Positions 18,301-25,600 of a stretch of 26,435 nt of DNA are shown here, one piece after another. Under the pieces are notes generated by a model that had not been told where the DNA came from, ran no database searches, and worked only from the letters and a program-made list of their open reading frames with translations. A program made the position numbers and the translations under genes. The first letter of the stretch is position 1, and every line of letters starts with the position of its first letter. The stretch comes from Chrysochromulina parva (Eukaryota > Haptophyta > Prymnesiales > Chrysochromulinaceae): positions 1 through 26,435 of the forward strand of contig PJAB01000451.1 of the NCBI GenBank assembly GCA_002887195.1, written 5' to 3'.

Positions 18301-20772
18301 GAGGCTCATGTGCTCCTTGGGCATCTCGCCGTACTTGTCGCGCGCAAGGCGGCAAAGGCACTCCTGGAATTCGGTGAAGTCGATCGTCGCCATGTCGTCG
18401 CTCACCTTCGTATCGCCCGCCACCATCTGCTCGAGCGACTGGCTGTCGAGGAAGGCGTACTTGGCCTCGAGCATCGTGAGGCGGATGGAGAACCTTTGCT
18501 TGCATCGCTCGTCGCCAGTGATGTCGCTCTCTCGCCCGATGGAGCATTCGCCGATGATCGCGTCAGTGCCAAGCCCACTCGCCTGCCCTGCATCCGGGTT
18601 CTCGTTGCGCACCGCCTTGTACGAGTGACCTACCTTCAAGTCGTAACCTGCCTTCTTCCACTTGATCTCGCCTTTGCAGATCGCGAGGAAGAGCTCAAAC
18701 CCAAACGAACGCTCCTTGGTATTCCCAAAGTGCAGCGCGCACATGGCCTCATAGTAGTGGTGGAGACGCTGCCTGTACTCTCTCAGCACTGCCTGCACGC
18801 TCTCGTCCGTTGCGATCTGCTGCCGGAAGAGATGCGACTCGTCGCGCTTGGAGAAGGGCAGCACGTTGTCGTCGAGCATGCGACGCAGGCAGCCGGGCAG
18901 CTCGACTGTTAGCACCTTGCCGTGCGCGTCCAAGTTGCCAAAGCGCGGATTGGCCCGCAGGAAGGCCATGCGCACGAGGCAGCCGAGGAATTCAGTCATC
19001 GTCATGCTCGAGGAAGGCACCTCATCCTTCTTGATGATCTTGCGCGTGCCCACGTTGCCCTCGCGCCTGTCCTGGCGGCCCTTAGCGAGTCGCTTGCACT
19101 CTTCGTTCTTCTCCTGCTGCTCCTGCTCCATGACCACCTGCGAGTTGCGCGTCTCGCGCACATGGTGCTCGAACGCCTCAGCCGTGCGCGAGGCGTTGGC
19201 TTTCTGGAAGATGCTCGAGAACTGCGTGAAGCTCACGAATTTAGTCTCGAGCCTCGCGTCCTTGACGAAATCGTGAAATTCTTCGAGCTCCATCTGGAGG
19301 GCATCCGTGGCGGAGTCGACGCCCGAGATTCCCTTGCAATATTTGGTGAAAATGTTCATCAGGTCCGGAAAGCGAGCTTGCAGGCAGTTGTGCACCCCCT
19401 TCTCCCACAGCGGGAAGTGGTGCATGTCCATGAGCATCATGCCCTCCCAGCAGTGGCAGAAGAGCGTATGCTGCGCGTCGGTGAAGCCAGGCAGCTTGGG
19501 CGTGAGCGTCCTCCAATCGTATCGAGGCGCGCGGATCACTGTCGCCTCCCACATGCACAACTCTGGTGACTTGACCCAGAGCAGATTCATGATCCAGCTG
19601 CGCACGGCGTCGGCCATGCTCATCGCGTGCCGTCGGTGCGAAGGCAGGTAGATCGACATGGGCTGCGTGTACGCGTGAACAGCGCAGCGCGCGATACACT
19701 CTAGGAGCTCATCCAACGAGAGGATGGAGCCGTCCGCGGCTTCCACGTCGCCGTCAAGGCACTGCGAGTGTAAGAAATTGAAGCGACACTGGACCATTGA
19801 GAGCTTGCAGATGAAGGACATGACCATGCGGGGCCCCGTGCGCTCATCACCCGTGATCTGCGACTCCTGCTTCAGCTGCCACTCGCCCACCATCTTGGGG
19901 CAGCGCGCAGCCTTCTTGGCCTTCTCAGAGGCTTTCCAATCGACGGTTTCGCTCGAGTTTGCCACCTTGGTGCCGTCCATCAGGTTCGTCCAGTCGTCGT
20001 ACCCGAGCTGCAGGTCGCGCCGCCAATCGGACCGCTCCCAGCCACGGATATCATGCAAGATCGGCCGCAGCCACAACTCGATCTTGGGGCGCCAATCATG
20101 CAGCACCTTCTGAGTGTCCGCATCGGCCTGCATCACTTGCCGGAACAGGTGGGACTCGTCCCGCTTCGCATTGGGCAGGACAACGTCGTGCATCAGCATG
20201 TGGACACACTCGGGCAGCGGCGTCAAGTCAAGCTTGTTGTCCTTCTCGCCCCAGTCCGGGTTCGCCCGCCAGAAGGCGACGCGCACGAGGAAGTTGACAA
20301 ACTCATAAAGGGTGAGCTGCATATCAGGTCGGACCTTTTCTTTTTGGAGCATGCTCTCCTTCCTTGGTGGTCCACGAGCAGATCCCCCGCCGCGCGATGA
20401 GAACTGCCCACCGCGCGGTGACGCCGCACCCGATGTGGTCATCACCGACGGCCGCAGCCCTGCCGTCGCTGCAGATCGGCGGCTGAAGACCTGGCGCGTG
20501 CCACCTGTGTGGCGATCGGCGGAGCCCGTTGTCTGCAACGCCTCCTGATTGTTTGCAATGTAGAACTGGCGCTCAAGGTCGGCAGATTTGAACGTGGGCG
20601 TGCATAAGTCTGTATCCTTGGCAAAGTCAAGCATCTCCATCATGCCAAGCTTCGTCGCATTTCCGATGGACATGGTGCCCGTCGCCGTCGCCCCACGGTA
20701 GTGCAGAAAAATCTGCTGCAGCACGGGAAAGACGGGCTCGAGCTCGTTATGGAGCGCAGTCTCCCAAAGCGG
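12301..20772 (-). repeat. Seven tandem protein modules marked by PLWE
   Basis: The PLWE codons lie at 20772-20761, 19413-19402, 18102-18091, 16866-16855, 15639-15628, 14454-14443 and 13368-13357. The sixth and seventh copies keep the motif unchanged. Spacings are 453, 437, 412, 409, 395 and 362 codons, with 355 residues left after the last. Modules 1-6 carry full A, B and C blocks. Module 7 has a compact B block without linker and a shortened C block lacking the TGDxR and ATYI boxes. Confidence 0.9.
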
Positions 20773-21102
20773 GTAGCCGACCAAATCCTTGAACACCATG
20801 CTGCCCCAGCAGCGGCTCCACGCCGTGCCCTTGGGTTTGGGAGCCGACACTCCCAACAAGTTGTGCTCCTGGTAGACGTTGCCGTCTTCGACGCCTCGGT
20901 GAACGCCGACCTGTGCTGACCTGACAGCCGCTATCACAGCATCTATATCTGCCTCCGAGGCTGCCTCTGGCTCATCGCCACCGCCGTCGTCCGGAGGCCG
21001 GCCCTGGTTGCCCTCAACCTCCATCCCACTAACCAACTTTGGCCTCCCGAACCAACTTTGGCCTCCCGAACCAAACGCGGACGCCTCGGCCGTGGACGTC
21101 AT
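12301..21102 (-). CDS. Giant seven-module repeat protein with EF-hand-like units
   Basis: An uninterrupted frame of 2933 residues from the ATG at 21102 (MTSTAEAS), or 2907 from the ATG at 21024 (MEVEGNQG). I do not recognise a named family. Seven modules repeat three blocks in order. Block A is PLWEKxVHDLL...IFxxY...DAMEMxMxEFxDFV...LETK. Block B is FxKANA-(linker)-ELVLYEFLxxLVRIAFxRANPxFG...LPxCLxxML...VLPxAKRD. Block C is GxWE...SxITGDERC...AKxAFxxSQ...LDFxEFxECLARxAxxKY...LGE...ATYIxAxRYDW. The helix-loop-helix spacing with an EF dyad in each block resembles degenerate EF-hands. Only one loop, at 15154-15189, has near-complete calcium ligands. Basic, low-complexity linkers sit inside block B. 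No signal peptide or membrane segment is seen. A large scaffold, perhaps cytoskeletal or ciliary, is conceivable, but that is a guess from the fold type alone. It is head-to-head with Thf1. Confidence 0.9.
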   Translation of the reverse strand: MTSTAEASAFGSGGQSWFGRPKLVSGMEVEGNQGRPPDDGGGDEPEAASEADIDAVIAAVRSAQVGVHRGVEDGNVYQEHNLLGVSAPKPKGTAWSRCWGSMVFKDLVGYPLWETALHNELEPVFPVLQQIFLHYRGATATGTMSIGNATKLGMMEMLDFAKDTDLCTPTFKSADLERQFYIANNQEALQTTGSADRHTGGTRQVFSRRSAATAGLRPSVMTTSGAASPRGGQFSSRGGGSARGPPRKESMLQKEKVRPDMQLTLYEFVNFLVRVAFWRANPDWGEKDNKLDLTPLPECVHMLMHDVVLPNAKRDESHLFRQVMQADADTQKVLHDWRPKIELWLRPILHDIRGWERSDWRRDLQLGYDDWTNLMDGTKVANSSETVDWKASEKAKKAARCPKMVGEWQLKQESQITGDERTGPRMVMSFICKLSMVQCRFNFLHSQCLDGDVEAADGSILSLDELLECIARCAVHAYTQPMSIYLPSHRRHAMSMADAVRSWIMNLLWVKSPELCMWEATVIRAPRYDWRTLTPKLPGFTDAQHTLFCHCWEGMMLMDMHHFPLWEKGVHNCLQARFPDLMNIFTKYCKGISGVDSATDALQMELEEFHDFVKDARLETKFVSFTQFSSIFQKANASRTAEAFEHHVRETRNSQVVMEQEQQEKNEECKRLAKGRQDRREGNVGTRKIIKKDEVPSSSMTMTEFLGCLVRMAFLRANPRFGNLDAHGKVLTVELPGCLRRMLDDNVLPFSKRDESHLFRQQIATDESVQAVLREYRQRLHHYYEAMCALHFGNTKERSFGFELFLAICKGEIKWKKAGYDLKVGHSYKAVRNENPDAGQASGLGTDAIIGECSIGRESDITGDERCKQRFSIRLTMLEAKYAFLDSQSLEQMVAGDTKVSDDMATIDFTEFQECLCRLARDKYGEMPKEHMSLADGVRGIIHNILGERSDEAVLRDHTYIRAERYDWRTAAPMAGESEKSFGRWLECWQCLEIADLHYFPLWEGGVFKILHECFESLVQIFAHYAKSVSDTTVEDTMEITMTEFKRLVKDVGLETRDFKWERMQTIFKKANSLHNDKVHAQRKLEKGNSEVVRAGSGSKTMAHSKQSWAGALLTRTGKAAAKKEDEMDLELVLHEFVEVLVRISFARANPKFGDFKDGNKPPTTLTPLPDCLDTMLNNVILPAAKRDDSAVFKDKLAGDAAMQAVLAAYEDKLKAWHEFHGRATRLQSAAAAKIQFQKWLDLLKQGFGAKHGVLGYTPPEQLGNWEINQDSEITGDERCRDKFKATFSMPQAKFAFINSQTLDQMSIGQQTDTDSMATLDFEEFKECVARCGAEKFKLVTKMSDAQRVAAFCKNLLGEENTEESMWSATLIKAERYNWKLLSQPLKGQPLKEHKKWLAVWQRIEITDVYYFPLWEKGVHDLLQKHFQTLSLIFLAYCRSVLGSSSAADAIEMEMAEFKDFVDECKLETKFVNFDLMTNMFIKANAINSAQVRDAHHESRRTAGTKRDQRTTIDPGRTKGSNDGTEAVKDQELVLFEFIAVLVRIAFQRANPTFGNYGNKKAVVQLPGCLEAMLKDEVLPRARQDTSQVFRDTIMEELSVKAIIEQYREQLRVWFEHKCTDYNSSTQFAKMNMEFFLHLCEADEGASLRVVGDLQRTTSSKTVSASAISGICGRWECRRESDYTDDPRCKKQYSWSLSMHQVRMAFMNSQPAEQLQGAKSMGGDAMETLSFDEFVECLCRMGVDKYHKHVPEVAPAQAVEGSFRNILGEATPDEIVIAATYIHAVRFDAETLPLLKDESKFEHRKWLDCWSRMEIMDMYMWPLWEKEVHDILHPLFKELQLIFLAYTRSISEDSAEDAMEMSMDEFHDFVVDIGLETKQYKFDVMCNQFIKANATNTAQVRAQRQDEKRDAQSRGNDDPNWKKKEKAPKKVRGTELGGEAARDQELVLYEFLAMLVRIAFWRANPHFGLWVDKDGDGVKDLQEPVPVPLALATMLNEVVLPKAKRENSAAFRETYMKDPELLEVLGAYNMKLETWFVSNVGKDTTASGTRRLLDFESWLSVVTSQRLVGEWEVEQLSAVTGDTSTKGNIKIRLSIPTCKAAFMDSQDVAQLGVAQAHSGSAQAVLDLDEFQECLARVAMSKYSAIKQLSPARKVEAFLQNFFKEFSEAEIMREATYIPARRYDTSESRPLEAETAGEHAAFLAEFTQLQLEGLYGWPLWEKEVHDLLHTHFATLSSIFRAYCKSAGESTVASNGRDAEAFTMSLEEFKDLARDVGLETVLITNKAATPATYTLQDMEEEFLTANKSGKGLAGPQADGELLLHEFLNVLTRVSFHRLNPEYGELTMEHQDTLLPVPQCLEQTLRECLLPKAHRDDTGTFRETTLARRDVQAVLTAAAMKLETWYRNLPRDRNRKVNVTCWLAELQLRKALGTWTVEQGSDIVGDDRVGTLFSCRLSEVQAKLAFTYAQRDADGKLLPHDINRGKEIEDVSLDLEELQEALARCAVFKYQSVPQMDMGAKVAAMIKNVIGEQTEEQAVREATYIRAERFVPPSLEVTVHAGLRRWLQVWKHVKVSTLAGFPLWEKDVFDMLFAQQDALGSIFRAYSASSLSGSNDGMEMVEFHDFVIETDLITDQYGFDTMKGQFHKANAGSDDNFLELHEFCTMLVRISFFRANPQYGMRKGKDQKNAHKFDEVPLPGCLNALLVENVLKLARRDTDGKRFANEVFNTTGVQAALQEDSKRLSDSYEMLSAGRDFLTLEQWLGALSERLILSDLMIKTPAGREVKVRLTEPQARWTFLSAAKEPTKGLAPSEFAACVAHTACEKYKHAGLDDSCKVRALLLNFLDNQDEEDVLLSLNGASPSGAASAIAVLASEWAADPKLKTLYEKVQLEPSLTGITLVEVKQALKEQGGHVGKAFVELKKARAPTEDTVQQV
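15154..15189 (-). other. Near-canonical EF-hand calcium loop in module 5
   Basis: The 12 residues DKDGDGVKDLQE have Asp at positions 1, 3, 5 and 9, Gly at 6 and Glu at 12. Position 8 is Lys where EF-hands usually have Ile, Leu or Val. The loop replaces the variable stretch between RANPHFG and the LPxCL-equivalent segment, and the other modules have no such loop there. Confidence 0.6.
21031..21074 (-). repeat. 19-bp tandem duplication at the 5' end of the giant gene
   Basis: AACCAACTTTGGCCTCCCG at 21031-21049 is repeated exactly at 21050-21068, with a further AACCAA. Because 19 is not a multiple of three, the two copies are read in different frames if translated (GSGGQSW then FGRPKLV). The second ATG of the giant gene (21024-21022) lies just downstream, so the duplication may be in the 5' UTR. 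Confidence 0.9.
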
Positions 21103-21211
21103 ACGGGAAGGCAAGACAAGTCACGTCTGACACTTCAAAGTCCGCACGCGCACGCCAGGCCATTCCGCCATCCCGCCCGAGATCGCGCTTGCGGACGCGT
21201 CTTGTGTAACA
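21103..21211. promoter_or_regulatory. Short bidirectional promoter between giant gene and Thf1
   Basis: 109 bp lie between the two divergent start codons, or 187 bp if the giant protein starts at 21024. Both transcription start regions must fall here or inside the neighbouring coding sequence. No TATA box or other standard element is obvious. The call is by layout. Confidence 0.5.
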
Positions 21212-22132
21212 ATGCGACTCTTGCCGTGCAGTGCACTGACCACTTGCCTTCTGGCATATACAAGTCCTCCGGATTCGCCTCGGCTCCTCTTCCGACGCAT
21301 CTCAGCACCGCAGGCGATTGAGTCTCCAACACTGGGGACGCTCTCGAACATTGTGCAACAGTTGGTTGTGCAGCAAGTGGCAAGCGAGGCGGACATCCAA
21401 AAGACGGTCACGGAAGCGCTGTCCAAAGCCTCTGCGAAGTATGAAACTGACGCTGCCATGCTCACTGCCACCGCGGCACCTAGACCGCTGCAAGAAGGGA
21501 TCCGTCTTCCTGTGAAGCCCACCACGATTACGGAAGCCAAACGGGCCTTCCGCAGGGCCTTCTCTGGCTCTACACTCCGAGCACCGACCGTGAAATTCGT
21601 CAATGTTATCTTGGATACGACGTGCATTTGGAAGTATGAGTACAGCCGCGTGTGGGCGGTCGGATTCACGGCGCTGTGCGACTCATTCCTGGGCGCAGTT
21701 CAGCAAGTATCCCGGTTGAGCCTGAGCGACCAAATGGCCGCGCGCACGGCCATGTGCTACGCGCTCGGCATGGACGCCGACGCGGTCGCCGCCGATGCCG
21801 CGGCGCTCAGTCGCGTTGCTGCTACGATGACTGCCGAAGAACTGCTCGCGTCCGACGATTTCGTCCAGATTGCAAGGGTGAGCGCCTTCAAGTACACGTA
21901 CGCCTTCGGCGTTGGGTTCGTGCTGCTCATGAAGGCCACGGGGATCGAGCCGACGACTACGTCCATCGATCGCTGGTGCGCGGCGCTCAATCTCAAGTGT
22001 GCGCGCACACTCGAACGCGATTATCTCGGGCCAGTCTCCATCGATTCGATCGGGCGCTTCTCCTTCGAGAAGCCCGGCGAGGTGGTCGCGGCCTCGCTCG
22101 AGGGGAGCATCGGGCTCGTCGGCGACTTTTGA
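21212..22132 (+). CDS. THF1: Plastid Thf1/Psb29 (thylakoid formation) protein
   Basis: 306 residues. Thf1/Psb29 is a plastid and cyanobacterial protein linked to photosystem II assembly or repair, FtsH protease stability and thylakoid biogenesis. Residues 1-18 (MRLLPCSALTTCLLAYTS) look like a signal peptide. Residues 19-40 are basic (RLLFRR) and resemble a transit peptide, together a bipartite leader for a complex plastid. The Thf1 domain spans about 102-285: TEAKRAF, then a short helix ending in YEYSRVWAVGFTALCDSFL, an ALGMDAD segment, MTAEELLASDDF, a second FKYTYAFGVGFVLLM helix and the W...LN...RDYLG tail. The segment 40-95 between leader and domain is not recognised and could be a lineage-specific helical insert. 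The ATG at 21212 is preceded by no in-frame alternative that extends the leader usefully. No intron is needed. Confidence 0.88.
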   Translation: MRLLPCSALTTCLLAYTSPPDSPRLLFRRISAPQAIESPTLGTLSNIVQQLVVQQVASEADIQKTVTEALSKASAKYETDAAMLTATAAPRPLQEGIRLPVKPTTITEAKRAFRRAFSGSTLRAPTVKFVNVILDTTCIWKYEYSRVWAVGFTALCDSFLGAVQQVSRLSLSDQMAARTAMCYALGMDADAVAADAAALSRVAATMTAEELLASDDFVQIARVSAFKYTYAFGVGFVLLMKATGIEPTTTSIDRWCAALNLKCARTLERDYLGPVSIDSIGRFSFEKPGEVVAASLEGSIGLVGDF

Positions 22133-22685
22133 GCGGTCGACCGCGGGTTTGGAGATCCTTGGTTCAACAGTGGGTGTTGAGGAGCTCTGTTGTTGTTGTT
22201 AAGTTTCGCGCCCCGTATTAGGTATATATACTAGGTACTTTGAGAAATAAACGTAGTCGTCGCCTCTGTTGACGCTTGACGGTACGGTGTATAGAGCGTA
22301 ACGATCGGAGACCGATCGCCGGAGGACGGCCGCGGGGGCCCGCGCGGCTTGCGGGGCGCGGTTGCCCGGGTCTGGCGCGCCGGGCCGCGCGGCACAAACG
22401 TAATTATCGGGCCGTATGACGTCAGATGTGCGGTCGCGTGTACCGTCTGGATTAAACGAATATAACGTAAGGTTAACCCTAACCCAGCCTGCTAGAAACG
22501 TGCTACCCGGTGACGAGGTGATACAGCTGTGCGGCGCGCGCATTCGGTGCTCCGACGGTGTGGCGTCGCGTGAAGACCCCCGGCGTAGGTTTTTGCTGAA
22601 TCTCATGCTCATGGTCATGTTCATGCGCATGCTTCCTCTACCTCTTCCGACAATCTCTTAAATCTCTTTTGTGAGGTTCATGATC
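22133..22685. other. Convergent intergenic region
   Basis: The 3' flanks of Thf1 and the surface-protein gene. After the Thf1 stop there is a T/G run and an AT-rich patch (about 22221-22254) with AAATAAA, a possible poly(A) signal for the plus-strand gene. CATGNN is repeated five times at 22604-22633. A telomere-like TTAACCCTAACCC at 22473-22485 is too short to mean much. No gene is supported. Confidence 0.5.
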
Positions 22686-25600
22686 TCATGACATCCCCGA
22701 CTCATCTGTAGTGATGCTCTTTCCGCGGCCGGTCGTGGCAAGAGCGGCCCGGCCGGTCGTCTTGAGGCTCGCATGCGAGCTCTTTGTCGGTTCAGGTGCC
22801 GCCACTGTAGGCGCGCCAAGTTCGATGCCACGGCCGGTCGTGGCGAGAGCGGCCCGGCCGGTCCTCTTGAAGGTGGCGCGCGACTGGGCCGATACAGGCT
22901 TTAGATTCCAGCCTTCAGAGTGGGCATTCTGAACAGCCGTTTTCCCCGTAGTGGCGTACGCAGCCATGGCTCTGGCCTTCAAGGCAGCGCGCGCTTCGGC
23001 CTTGCCATCACCTTCGATGAGCACAGGCACTTTCAACACCATCGGCACCAGCCCCAAGCAATTGAGCTGCAAAGTGATCACACCCGAAGTTAAGGCCGTC
23101 GTAGGCTCCTGACTAAGCACAGGCACCTTCAGCTCCACCGGCAGCTGCTCCTCACCGAGCACAGGCATCTTCAGCTCCATCGGCACCAATTCCAAGCCGC
23201 TCAGCTGCATGCGCTCCTCCGCGAGCACAGGCACGTTCAGTTGCACCTTGAGCTCGCGTCTCTTGCGCTCCTCCTCAGCTAGGCGTGCCTCCGCGGCGCT
23301 CACGTCGACGCCAAGAAACTTGGCGGCGTCGATCGCCCGCCGGAGCACCTCGAGCTCATCGGGAGAACTCGGCGACTCGCTGGGGTTGTACAAACGTTGG
23401 AGTCGATGGTACTGATCATCCTTGCCAAGCTGGGCGAGAGCGCGCTGAAGCGTCCGCTCTGCCAGCTGCTTCGATTGCGCCTTCTTCGGGTTGACGTCTT
23501 TGGCGAGGGTTGACGCGAGGCGGTTGGCGTTGATCTGCGTAGCCACCGATGATGCCATTGGGCGGCGAGTCATACTGCTCTTTTGTGGAACGGCGCCTGT
23601 GCCACTGTCTGAGGAAGCGTCGGTGCGGCTTCTGGCACCTTCGAGAGCATCGTCGGTGGGCAGACTTGGATTGCTGAACAGCTGATGGACTGCCGACTCG
23701 ATATTACTGGCGACGTCTGCAACCGCCGTTTGGAACCGCTTTGGTCGGACGGCGTAGAAGAAGGTGCACATGAAGACTATGATGACTAGTGTCGCGCCGA
23801 AGAAGGACAATCCCACTATTCGACCCACATCCGGCGCGGATGGAGGCAGCGGCGGCGGCGGAAAAGGGTTGGGAGCGAACGTGGACAACACCTCCATCGC
23901 GGCTGTGCCTCCCGTGAGCACCTGGATGCCCAACTGGTTACCCAAAACCGCCTGCAGCCCGGCTGCAGTAGTTGGGAGGAGTTGAACTTGACTCATGACA
24001 TTTTGGGCAGCTGCTTGATCGGTAACTGAGGTGCTGAAGGTGATTGACACGCTGCTTGCCACGATGGAAACCTGCGTGTTGAACGCCGACACGGAACACG
24101 TCGGCAGGCTTCCGCAGACTGCGCCTACGTAGGCAGTAATCATCGTCTGCCTCGTGTCGTCGTTGAACATCTCAGGCGTGCCCTCTGCCGTAAACGAGTA
24201 CGAAATTATGAACGTTTGCGTCAGGTACGTCGTCTCCGAGCCGCCAGGTGGATATTGCGGAGGTGGCGGAGAGGGCGGAAGCCTATCAAACACTTCCCAT
24301 GCGTATCGGCAGACGGATGGCGCGTGCACCGTGATCCCCTGACCATGGCACATGACAATCGAGTCGGAAGAAGCGCATTGGAAGTTGACGGCTGCACGGT
24401 TGAGACAGCCCGTCTTGGGGAAAACGCACGTGCCATTCAAGGGGACAGTCACAGTGTCGTCATTGTTGAGCGGAAGAACAGGCGCGATAAAGCCTCGCAC
24501 CCTCGTAGGAGGTTGCTTGCAGCCATAGCGAGCAATCACACAAAGGCTCGGGTCATGAACGGTCGCGCTGCTGCTATAGTTGACGTTCAGACCGTCGAAC
24601 GGAGACGCCAAGACGAATCCCGTCGCGGCGTTGTTCTGAGTTGGCATCATGCACCCTACCACTCTCGGAATGCACCACGTTCGCGAGTTGAGGTTCGCTT
24701 CTGGGTCGTAGTTCACCGCGGTTGAATCCATGCAGCCCTCGATCGCGATAGTGCAGTTGGTGAGGACGGTGGCGAGTGGATCGTAATTCAGTACGACGGG
24801 GCTGCTGTACTCGGTCTCCGACACGGTGCCCACGCCCCGCAATGCGCTGCCGTAATAGCCTGATCGAAAGCCAGGCGTGCGAGCATCGACGCCGGCATAG
24901 CTGACTGAATTTATCGTGCACCCAAAGACGGGCTCGATGCAAGAGCCATCGGCAATAGTGGCGAGCGCATTGAAGTTGAGCGCACTCGATGACATGCATC
25001 CCATCGTCGGGAAGATGCAGTCACCCACCTGCCTTGCAGCCGGATCGTAGTTGGCCGCGCCCGCGAGCATGCATCCTTTGAAGTAATCAAAGGCGGTGCC
25101 ATGCCCGATGCTTGCCTTCACGCCGATGTCGTTCGTGCCGCTAGCATTTGTGCCGCTAGCATTAGTGCCGCTAGCATTAGTGCCGCTAGCATTAGTGCTG
25201 CTAGCATTTGTGCCGCTAGCAGCTGTGCCGCTAGCATTCGTGCCGCTAGAACTGTCTCCCTTGCAAAATCCTGGCACATGCACCTCAGCCGCTGCGTCGA
25301 ATGCGACGTCCGATGAAATCATGCAACCGGCGATCAATGGGCGGGTGCTCGTAAAATGTCCCAAGGAGCGGGCTGGCGAGTTCGTTGGACAACGTTGCGG
25401 CGGCGTTGACTCGTGGTACCTGACCTGGAAGGTTCCGTACACATTGTCCATGGACGAGACGCGGCCACACTCAAGACTGCCCGTGTCGGACGTGAAGCAG
25501 AAGCCTACGAGCAGCACGTTGCTCTGTGTGGCGTTGCACCGCTGCCCGGGAAGTTCGACAGCGCTATTGCAGTGCCGTATCCACTGGCACGTCGAGCGGC

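Noticed and set aside
22473..22485. Telomere-like TTAACCCTAACCC
   Set aside because: Barely two units long and alone inside an intergenic region; a chance match is enough to explain it.
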